A DNA stretch of 64,000 nt from Wolfiporia cocos (lineage: Eukaryota > Basidiomycota > Agaricomycetes > Polyporales > Phaeolaceae): positions 868,001 through 932,000 of the forward strand of contig JACCLO010000011.1 of the NCBI GenBank assembly GCA_029448655.1, given 5' to 3'. Positions 56,255-64,000 of this stretch are shown here, in pieces. Under the pieces are notes generated by a model, which saw nothing but the letters and a program-made list of their open reading frames with translations, was not told where the DNA came from and did no database searches. Position numbers and translations under genes: made by a program. Every line of letters begins with the position of its first letter. Position 1 is the stretch's first letter.

Positions 56255-56550
56255 CACATACATTGCACCGCGGATGCCAGTTATAACATAAAGCACACTT
56301 AGTTCAAATGGCGTGTAACGCAAGGTTGAAGTTGTTGACTGCAATCAAGTCTCGGCGCTTCCCCGAATACCAAATTGATGAGTGATCGATGCCGATCAAT
56401 ACCGTGACGCGCGTTTCATCCGGTCATATCGATCGCTCGGCGGCCGGGGTGGTCAATCGCAAGCCTCGAGAATCGACACGCAAGCCTGCAGGACATCGCA
56501 CCGCGCTGTTCCCCCTCTTGTAGTGTTTGCAGGCAGCCGACGTACTGTAC
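56255..56550. repeat. Dispersed repeat, copy C
   Basis: Shares with copy A 'gaagttgttg', 'caatcaagtctcggcgcttc', 'gatcgatgccgatcaat'-like and 'gcctgcaggacat' blocks in the same order, but is more diverged and lacks part of the middle. It lies immediately upstream of the F-box start. Confidence 0.65.
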
Positions 56551-56588
56551 TGTCACGACCTTAGGCGACGGCAACCAACCCCTAGACT

Positions 56589-57136
56589 TGTCACAAGCCG
56601 ATTTTCTCCAACTAGCTTGCGACTAGAGACAACCCTTATCTTATCTAAGCGCCCGCCTATGCATCACGTGCAAGGACCCCGAAAACCCCACACGTGCTTA
56701 CACAGACCCCGGACACCCTTGATGTGGCTCTACACCTACAATAGGGTTTACCATACTCTAAACGGTCTATCAGCTTACGTAATACTGTATAGTAGCCAAA
56801 CATGTACAAACACCCTACGAGCATATATACCAGCCAGACGAGCAGGGAGCATCCCAGACTCGTCTTGGCCTTTGTTGCCTTGAGTAGCCTCAGACTAGGA
56901 ATACGCTTCCACGCGAGTAATATTCCCCTGAGTAGTTGCTTGAGATAGCGCTTGTGTCATAAGACGAGTCTCCACCCCGTTCTGAGTTCATTCCAGAACA
57001 ACCCCGGCGCACTAGGGGCAAAGTGCATTGTTTCTTCGCCCTCGAGTTGACTTCGGTCGATTCGGGTGTATAAACTCTTATCCTCCCGTATCCCAGGGAC
57101 AAGGGACAGGGTTCTGGGGGAATACACTTGTGAACA
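56589..57136 (+). repeat. Probable 5' LTR of gypsy element 3 (548 bp)
   Basis: Begins TGTCACAAGCC and probably ends ACACTTGTGAACA, an inverted match with one extra base. It contains TATA-like 'gagcatatataccag' at about 56820. Its first 120 bp match the inverted LTR end at window position 1. The 3' LTR is outside the window, so the right border is inferred only. Confidence 0.6.
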
Positions 57137-57300
57137 GCGTGTAGGGGACCTCTTCTACCGTTGCTTCTAAGCTACTGGGCCACCGTCGTGCAACGCGACG
57201 TAAAGGCTTTGGGTTACATCCCCACCGTAGTAATTGTGCACCCGACGCAAAATAATCAAAGGCGTTAAGGGGCCCTACGGCAGACTACAGAGGCACTGGG
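57137..57300 (+). other. Element 3 leader, first part
   Basis: Non-coding leader between the probable LTR and the inserted non-autonomous element. It continues at 59215 after removal of that element. Confidence 0.5.
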
Positions 57301-57860
57301 TGTCACAGAATTCCCGGTGGGGGGTTCTGGCATCCCTCGCTATAGGTTCTATGGGCGCCACTAGGTGCGCGCGCGCCTCTCTAGTCCTTAGCCACCTCCA
57401 GCGCTCCGTTCTATGCCATCTAGATCATCTGACCCACTAGTTTAGCGCTGTAGGATAGCGCGCGCCTTAGGTACATCACATATGGTCACAGTAGTTACAT
57501 GTAGCGTCACTAGCACATGACTCCTTAGATACGGCGCACAGGCCCTCTCTTTAGGGTAGGACTAGTTAGCTCATCGCTCATGTATATATTACGACGAGAT
57601 GTGGGTTAATACCCCATCTCTTAGATTCTCGACAATGGGATCTCCCCTTACTCGCTAGCACCTGTGTGACTCGCTGGCCCGGGGCCCCTATCTCCTCTTC
57701 CTTGTCTGTGAACCAGCGACGCTATGTCGGCGTACACTAGGGATGGCTCCGCCTCCCACGTAGCCTCTGCGCTCACCGCTAGCGCGTCGGTTTATGGCCC
57801 TGTGGGGCGTTGTAGGGATCCCCCTGAGCCCAGGGGTAGCACAGAGGCGAGTCTGTGTCA
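57301..57860 (+). repeat. Left LTR of the non-autonomous element
   Basis: 560 bp, identical by eye to 58655-59214. A TATA-like 'catgtatatattacgacgag' lies at about 57580. Confidence 0.88.
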
Positions 57861-58654
57861 TAATCTAAGAGATATTTACCTTCCCCTCCGGCGCGCATGC
57901 GTTGGGGCCGAAGGGTTTCCACCTATAGGTCGCCATGGCGATGCGGCGGGGCAGCCGACGGTAGAAGCGCCGTCGGTCCGTAGTCTTACGAGCCCCCACG
58001 AAGCATCAACCCAGGCAAAGCGGCCATAGGGAGTGAAGAAGCAAGTCCGCCCCCCCTTTTTGAACACAGGGAAGCCGGGGTCGATCGACGTAAGCCGCGA
58101 CTAGGGCCCGCCACCCACCCCTGCAAAGGGAATGCGGTGTGTGGAGGCACAGTGCAGTCTGACCACTTACCCCTGGGCGGCGGGGAGAATCACCAAGAAC
58201 TAATGACCTGTGGGTATGCGAAGGGAACCCGCGAGGGTCTCCCAACCCCACAACGACCGGTCAACGCGATGTATTATGGATACGACAACCGACAGGAATC
58301 GGCCCTTTGGGATTGACGGACACGGGTGACGGGCACCCAACGTGAGTAGCGGCCGGCAGCGATCCTCGCTGGTGCGCGAAAACAACAAAAATAAGCCTAG
58401 CCGTTTTGGCTGTCCCTCTCATCCTGGTGAGCAGTGGTGCGCTCGGCGTCGCGCTGGGCTGGCGTCCCCACCAGCGCGCGCCCCTTTTCTCTTCAACCCT
58501 ATCCGACGGACGGACCGTCAGGAATCCCGGGCGCTCCCTGCTGCGATAGTGACGGGTGGTGCCGGCCCAGCAGTGCCGGGATCTCATAAAAACCAATAGG
58601 AAGGGATGTCGTAGGTAACACGTCAGGGACGACGCTTTTTGAGAGGGGGGGTAA

Positions 58655-59214
58655 TGTCACAGAATTCCCGGTGGGGGGTTCTGGCATCCCTCGCTATAGG
58701 TTCTATGGGCGCCACTAGGTGCGCGCGCGCCTCTCTAGTCCTTAGCCACCTCCAGCGCTCCGTTCTATGCCATCTAGATCATCTGACCCACTAGTTTAGC
58801 GCTGTAGGATAGCGCGCGCCTTAGGTACATCACATATGGTCACAGTAGTTACATGTAGCGTCACTAGCACATGACTCCTTAGATACGGCGCACAGGCCCT
58901 CTCTTTAGGGTAGGACTAGTTAGCTCATCGCTCATGTATATATTACGACGAGATGTGGGTTAATACCCCATCTCTTAGATTCTCGACAATGGGATCTCCC
59001 CTTACTCGCTAGCACCTGTGTGACTCGCTGGCCCGGGGCCCCTATCTCCTCTTCCTTGTCTGTGAACCAGCGACGCTATGTCGGCGTACACTAGGGATGG
59101 CTCCGCCTCCCACGTAGCCTCTGCGCTCACCGCTAGCGCGTCGGTTTATGGCCCTGTGGGGCGTTGTAGGGATCCCCCTGAGCCCAGGGGTAGCACAGAG
59201 GCGAGTCTGTGTCA
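58655..59214 (+). repeat. Right LTR of the non-autonomous element
   Basis: 560 bp, preceded by the polypurine tract and followed by the TSD ctggg. Confidence 0.88.
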
Positions 59215-59644
59215 CTGGGCACCTATATACGTGCATTACCGCACCGACTATACGGGCATTACCGCCCCCCCGTTACTATACAACCCAGCACCCCACCAGG
59301 CGGCTGAAGAGGCGCGACACAGCCTGTCCATACGGCCACTTGGCCCAATACGATAGTTTTTAGACCCTCCATCCCAAGGGTTTAGATCCCGTGCCCCCGG
59401 TATCCCGAATTAGCTTTGGGGCTGGACGAGGTTTCGGAGGCAGGAATTTCTCGCCGGCTGAGGGAAGAAAACCCCTCGGCGTTTCTTGGCACATCTCCGA
59501 AAAGAGGTGGTTCCTGATAAGAGTGGACACCGACTGTTTCTAGTTACCACCCCGATCGCAGCTATAGGCTGATCCACAGTGGGCGGGTAGCGCAGTCAAA
59601 CGTCGTGACTCTTTCTTACATACATACGCATTCATTATACTACA
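59215..59644 (+). other. Element 3 leader, second part
   Basis: About 430 bp of non-coding leader up to the gag ATG at 59645. Contains 'tgcattaccgc' and 'gggcattaccgc' repeats near its start. Confidence 0.5.
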
Positions 59645-62600
59645 ATGGCTTCCCCACACGACCTCAACTACATCCGCAACCCGCGCCCCGAGGCACCGAC
59701 CCCGGCTGGCGTCCCGCTCCCGGGCTCCGTCGCCTCCAGCAACCCGTTCCACCCAGGGCAGTGGGTGAACTACCAGGTGCACGGTCTCCCGGATGACTTC
59801 GCGCTCCTGTCGGTGGCGGATAGCATTCACGCCCCCCGACCAAACGTTGAGGTCGCCCCGGTACACACGGAGACCATCGGAGAGTATCGCCCCGCTCGCT
59901 CACTGGTTCTGGGAGGGTCAGTCGAAGACCAAGGTCCCGGCATTGAGAGGTTGGGCCATGCACTCCACCTGGCCAGGGAACAATCGAACACGATCCGCGC
60001 AGCGACCCCCCTCGGTCACATCGACTCGCCCCTGGCTATGCAATGGGCGTTCCCCCCCAACCCGACCATGGCGGACTTCGGTTTTCGGTGTCAGACGGTA
60101 GCAGCGACAATGGTTCAAACCGGTGTGTGGAACGCCGACATGGGAGCACGATTCCTGCGGGAGGCACAACGTCTCCAGGCAGATGCAATCGCGGCAGGAG
60201 ATGCGGCCTCATTACACAGCCAGCACTCCGCCCCCCGTCGGTCAGTACCATCGGTTCTGGAGGAACGTTTCCGGCCGGTTGAGAATTGGGTAAGATCCGT
60301 CCACATGGGATCTCCCCCACCGGTGAACTCGGCAACACATCCGGCCTCGAACGCGGGCACTCGGCAGACAAACCCCTTCCTGCCAGGTTACACCCCCCCG
60401 ATCCTCACACCACAGGTCCCCTACTCGGCTATGGCAGCAGCTCCGGTCCCTCCGTCAGCTCCCCCCGCAAACGTGCACGCAAACACCTGGAGAGCCGCGC
60501 CTCTTCAGGGAACACAGGCATCGATGTGGCGGCCCGAGAAACCGGCTAGCTCGCAATGGGACGCGTACTCCATGCTCCCAGAGCCACAGCCTGACCCCCG
60601 GTACAAGTCTAAGGTGCGCGAACCCGAACCCTTCACCGGCGAGAACTTCATCGCCTGGGTAATGCGCCTCAAACTATACATCAACGACAACCGGCCGCTG
60701 CTCTTCACAGACAGCAAAAAGATCGGCACGGCCATCTCGTTGATACGGGGACCAAAAGTGGACTCATGGGTAACGGCTTTTACGCGGGAACATTACCGTG
60801 ACGGACAATGGCACCTAAGCTGGCTCCGCTTCATCTGGGAACTCCACCAGAAGTTCGACGACCCCGACTTGGAAAAGAAGTCGGCGGTTGCAGCGGAAAA
60901 GCTCAGTATGACCATTGGTAAGGGCGAGGAGTACTTCCAGGAGCTGGAAAGACTTCTTTTGGAGGCAAAATACGACAAGGAGAACCAGATTGTTCATCGC
61001 TGGGTCACCTCCGCCATCCCAAAGGAGATCTACACGGCAGTACACTCCGCCTTCGTCGCCGCCACGGTAAACGACAAGTCGCAACGCGGTTACAACGTCC
61101 AGATCCACGAATCCTGGAAACAGGCAATCCTCCGGACGGACAACGCGATGCGTCATCTCCGCGACAAAGAAAAGCTGCGCCACGGTCGTGACACGGGTAA
61201 GGGCGTCGCCGACAAAGGAAAAGGTCGGGCGACAACATCGTCATCGGGAACCACGCGGTCCGAGCCCACCGCAGAAGAACGGGCCAACTTGCTCAAGAGG
61301 AAGTGCCACTCTTGCAGCAAGACACAAGCAGAGGCACCAGGAAAGGGCTGCAACAAGCCCGTCTGGCACCAACCCAACTGGAAGCCCCGAGCAGCTACCA
61401 GTGGAGGGAACACCGGTGCCGGACCCTCACAACCGGCGCGCACCTGCCAGGCCGTCGAAGGCCCACCCGCAGAAAAAGTCCTTGGGGAAGTATCCCAGGA
61501 GGACTTCGTGCGAATGGTGGCTGCCTGGGCCAAGGAAAATCCGGAGGCTGCGAAGGAAGCCGGATTCACTCAGGTACGTCCCCTCTCTAATAATAAGTTT
61601 TCAGTTCTGGAGATCGAGGAACCAGTAAATGTCTCTATCTCCGAATCTGCCTCGGAGGGTAACGAACCGGTGGATGGACTATATGGGCTAGGAACCGGGG
61701 CCCCGATATTTGATTACATATCTGTACCACGTTCAGTAGATTTGGCGCCTGGTGACGACGACGGAGCTTCAACATGCTCCGACGATTCGTTTGTAACAGC
61801 CTCAGAGGAGCCTCCCACCGGAGCTTGGCGGGAGGATAAAACCGTGCTTAATTCCTCTATTAATGTAAACTATGTGCCAATGGACGTAGACCCGGTTGTA
61901 GACTCAGATGTGCAGATGGCAGACGCATCTAAGCCTACAGTCCAGAAAAAGACGGAAAAGAAAATGCGGCGTCGACGAGCCAAGAAGAAGGCTGTCACGC
62001 TCGACATATACCTAGACCACCCGCGGGCAATCCCCCCTGAGCGCAAAAGCGAAGGAGCTGCGGGTTACGACCTTCACTCTGCGGAGGAAGTCGTTATACC
62101 CAATGGGAAACGTATCACCGTGGATACCGGCATAATGATCCGAATGCCACCCGGTGTATACGGCCGCATAGCTCCACGATCCGGACTCGCCTTGAAAGGA
62201 GTCGACGTGGAGGCCGGTGTAGTTGATGAGGACTACACCGGTCGGTTGAAAGTCATACTGAATAATCAAACCGGAACAGATTATCAGGTCGAGTATGGGG
62301 ACAGAATCACCCAGTTCATACTCGAATGCAACATGACACCAGACACGCGCATAGTAAAAAGCATTAGGGAAACCAGACGCGGAACACAGGGGTTCGGCTC
62401 TACTGGTGAGAAACTCAGAGGGAATGTAGTGGTAATCCAGACGGGAAAACGGGGACGGCAGATCGAAGTACCGATCACCCTCCACCGCCCTGACGGACGC
62501 GCCCTCTTCACAAAAGCACTGATAGACTCCGGTTCAACGGGATCGGTCATCAGTCGTGCTTACGTGGAGGAACACAAACTCGAGCAACTCCCACTAGACC

Positions 62601-64000
62601 GACCCGTCAAACTGTACAACGCTGACGGTAGTACCAACGCTGCGGGCAAAATGACGCACTATGTCGAACTCCAGATGCAGATCGACACGCATTTGGAAAC
62701 GCGCAAGTTCCACGTCACCGAGCTGAGCTCGGCCGACATATTCCTTGGCTTCGATTGGTTGGAGGACCACAATCCCACCATCGACTGGAAGAAACGCCGA
62801 ATCACCTTCACCTGTGACTGCGAACACGAGCAGATCGAGGACGGTGACCATATTTATTACATCTTCGCTGACGCTTGGATACGGAATAGGGAAGAATGCC
62901 AGGCCGACATCGCTGAGCGAGTCCGCGCGACGAAGGCAACCGAGATTGCCATCGCCACCGGCAAAACCATGGAAGCCAAGACTTTCGAAGAGGTGGTCCC
63001 CGAGTACTTACACGAATTCGAAGACGTGTTTAAGGAAACGGAATTCGACCAACTCCCCGGAAGACGACCGTGGGATCACGCCATAGAACTCTTACCGAAC
63101 TCCGAACCCTACGCCGGCAAGATCTACGCCCTATCGCCCCGAGAACAAGAGGCGTTAGACGACTTTTTAGAAGAACAGCTACGAACTGGACGCATACGAC
63201 CATCCAAGTCACCATGGGGGGCACCATTCTTCTTCGTCAAGAAGAAGGATGGGAAACTGAGACCCATTCAGGACTATCGGAAGCTAAACCAGATGACCAA
63301 GAAGAACCGGTACCCGCTCCCCCTGATCACGGAGCTGCTCAACAAGCTGAAACGAGCTAAGTACTTCTCTAAATTGGACATTCGATGGGGATACACGAAC
63401 GTCAGAATCAAAGAAGGCGACGAAGAAAAAGCAGCCTTCATCACTAACAGGGGACTATACGAACCCTTAGTGATGTTCTTCGGAATGTGCAACGCACCGG
63501 GCACGTTCCAGACTTTGATGAATGACATCTTCCGAGACCTGATCATGACTGGGAAGGTCATTGTATACTTAGATGACATACTTGTTTTCACGGAGACCGA
63601 GGCAGAACACAAAGAGATCCTGCGCAAGGTTCTGCTCGTTCTCCGTCAAAACAAGCTAACCTGTAAACCGGAGAAATGCGAGTTCATGAAGTCGGAAGTA
63701 GAATACTTAGGACATATAATCTCTCACGGGGAAATCCGTATGGATCCCGCAAAGGTGGCGGCAGTGGCTGAATGGCCCGCACCTCGGAACAAGAAAGAAG
63801 TGCAGTCCTTCATAGGATTTGCAAACTTCTACCGGAGATTCATTCCTAAGTTCTCCACGGTAGCATGCCCACTGATAAACCTAACCAAGGATACGCCTTG
63901 GCAGTGGGGTACGGCGGAACAAGAGTGTTTCGATAAGTTAAAGAAAATATTTATCGAAGCACCCGTGTTAGGGATACCAAACGACGACGATCCTTTCCGC
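59645..64000 (+). CDS. gag-pol: Gypsy element 3 polyprotein Gag-dUTPase-protease-RT (open at right edge)
   Basis: One frame stays open from ATG 59645 (MASPHDLNYIRNPRPEAP) to the window end, at least 1452 codons. Gag has a Pro-rich N-terminus and a capsid-like part from about residue 320 (REPEPFTGENFIAWVMRLKL). A Cys-rich CHSCSKTQAEAPGKGCNKP (about 553) replaces a normal CCHC knuckle. dUTPase (about 790-920) has GAAGYDLHSAEE, GRIAPRSG, GVVDEDYTG, DRITQFILE and TQGFGSTG. Protease is ALIDSGSTGSVIS (D961). RT has [50 protein letters not shown] (about 1308) and SFIGFANFYRRF. No stop or frameshift was found, so the element may be functional. Gag and pol are fused in one frame, and RNase H and integrase should follow beyond the window. 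Confidence 0.92.
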   Translation, partial: MASPHDLNYIRNPRPEAPTPAGVPLPGSVASSNPFHPGQWVNYQVHGLPDDFALLSVADSIHAPRPNVEVAPVHTETIGEYRPARSLVLGGSVEDQGPGIERLGHALHLAREQSNTIRAATPLGHIDSPLAMQWAFPPNPTMADFGFRCQTVAATMVQTGVWNADMGARFLREAQRLQADAIAAGDAASLHSQHSAPRRSVPSVLEERFRPVENWVRSVHMGSPPPVNSATHPASNAGTRQTNPFLPGYTPPILTPQVPYSAMAAAPVPPSAPPANVHANTWRAAPLQGTQASMWRPEKPASSQWDAYSMLPEPQPDPRYKSKVREPEPFTGENFIAWVMRLKLYINDNRPLLFTDSKKIGTAISLIRGPKVDSWVTAFTREHYRDGQWHLSWLRFIWELHQKFDDPDLEKKSAVAAEKLSMTIGKGEEYFQELERLLLEAKYDKENQIVHRWVTSAIPKEIYTAVHSAFVAATVNDKSQRGYNVQIHESWKQAILRTDNAMRHLRDKEKLRHGRDTGKGVADKGKGRATTSSSGTTRSEPTAEERANLLKRKCHSCSKTQAEAPGKGCNKPVWHQPNWKPRAATSGGNTGAGPSQPARTCQAVEGPPAEKVLGEVSQEDFVRMVAAWAKENPEAAKEAGFTQVRPLSNNKFSVLEIEEPVNVSISESASEGNEPVDGLYGLGTGAPIFDYISVPRSVDLAPGDDDGASTCSDDSFVTASEEPPTGAWREDKTVLNSSINVNYVPMDVDPVVDSDVQMADASKPTVQKKTEKKMRRRRAKKKAVTLDIYLDHPRAIPPERKSEGAAGYDLHSAEEVVIPNGKRITVDTGIMIRMPPGVYGRIAPRSGLALKGVDVEAGVVDEDYTGRLKVILNNQTGTDYQVEYGDRITQFILECNMTPDTRIVKSIRETRRGTQGFGSTGEKLRGNVVVIQTGKRGRQIEVPITLHRPDGRALFTKALIDSGSTGSVISRAYVEEHKLEQLPLDRPVKLYNADGSTNAAGKMTHYVELQMQIDTHLETRKFHVTELSSADIFLGFDWLEDHNPTIDWKKRRITFTCDCEHEQIEDGDHIYYIFADAWIRNREECQADIAERVRATKATEIAIATGKTMEAKTFEEVVPEYLHEFEDVFKETEFDQLPGRRPWDHAIELLPNSEPYAGKIYALSPREQEALDDFLEEQLRTGRIRPSKSPWGAPFFFVKKKDGKLRPIQDYRKLNQMTKKNRYPLPLITELLNKLKRAKYFSKLDIRWGYTNVRIKEGDEEKAAFITNRGLYEPLVMFFGMCNAPGTFQTLMNDIFRDLIMTGKVIVYLDDILVFTETEAEHKEILRKVLLVLRQNKLTCKPEKCEFMKSEVEYLGHIISHGEIRMDPAKVAAVAEWPAPRNKKEVQSFIGFANFYRRFIPKFSTVACPLINLTKDTPWQWGTAEQECFDKLKKIFIEAPVLGIPNDDDPFR

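Larger units (their letters stand above)
57301..59214 (+). mobile_element. Non-autonomous LTR retrotransposon in the leader of element 3
   Basis: A 1914-bp element with two 560-bp LTRs (57301-57860 and 58655-59214), identical by eye, TGTCACAG...CTGTGTCA, and TSD ctggg (57296-57300 and 59215-59219). The 794-bp interior has no gag or pol motif; a polypurine tract GAGAGGGGGGG sits at 58641-58651, 3 bp before the right LTR. It is larger than a typical TRIM and has no coding domain, so it is a small LARD-like element mobilised in trans. The LTRs are related to the solo LTR at 45092. Identity of the LTRs implies a recent insertion. Confidence 0.88.

Noticed and set aside
57861..58654. GC-rich interior that looked like a piece of rRNA
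   Set aside because: No recognisable rRNA block; it is bounded by two identical LTRs with a TSD, so it is the interior of a non-autonomous element.

Overview
The window looks like transposon-dense DNA from a basidiomycete fungus, probably an Agaricomycete. Two transposase families typical of that group are present: KDZ with its CxC2-like cysteine cluster, and Plavaka. Introns are short (about 50-60 nt) GT-AG introns. There are chromodomain Ty3/gypsy elements carrying dUTPase, and an F-box gene of a type common in mushrooms. No prokaryotic operon, rRNA or CRISPR feature was seen. Only the F-box gene looks close to intact. The other host-like genes are fragments, or are cut by transposons.

Layout. 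0-9 kb: an inverted LTR end, a dispersed repeat, a THO2 pseudogene fragment, a decayed KDZ transposase (minus strand) and a miniature LTR retrotransposon (TRIM copy A). 9.6-11.3 kb: a cluster of a 15-bp imperfect palindrome and a diverged direct duplication. 11.6-19.6 kb: an unrecognised host-like gene (minus) split in frame by a full-length, apparently intact Ty1/copia element (12230-17909) with LTRs identical by eye. 19.6-20.2 kb: a foldback element built from the same palindrome. 20.6-23.5 kb: a broken host-like gene split by a solo LTR. 23562-32839: a complete but mutated Ty3/gypsy chromovirus with PR-dUTPase order, an extra ORF after the chromodomain, and TRIM copy B inside its RT. 33.4-37.6 kb: an inverted solo LTR, an unknown gene remnant, a truncated FAD monooxygenase and a second THO2 fragment. 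38.0-38.7 kb: two head-to-head tRNA-derived SINEs. 39.6-43.3 kb: a Plavaka transposase (minus) with a foldback MITE upstream. 44.0-52.1 kb: a second dUTPase gypsy element, broken by a hAT MITE, a solo LTR, and a solo LTR that itself contains another solo LTR. 53.8-56.2 kb: the F-box gene, flanked by copies of the dispersed repeat. 56.6-64.0 kb: a third gypsy element with one uninterrupted gag-dUTPase-protease-RT frame running off the window; its leader carries a non-autonomous LTR element.

Insertions can be ordered by nesting and exact target-site duplications (TSDs). Removing an insertion plus one TSD restores the host frame in at least six places. Every premature stop recognised in the two decayed gypsy elements is TGA, mostly at arginine positions, which points to C-to-T change at CpG (CGA to TGA). 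The copia element and gypsy element 3 lack this damage and look young. All family calls come from reading motifs; no database search was run.
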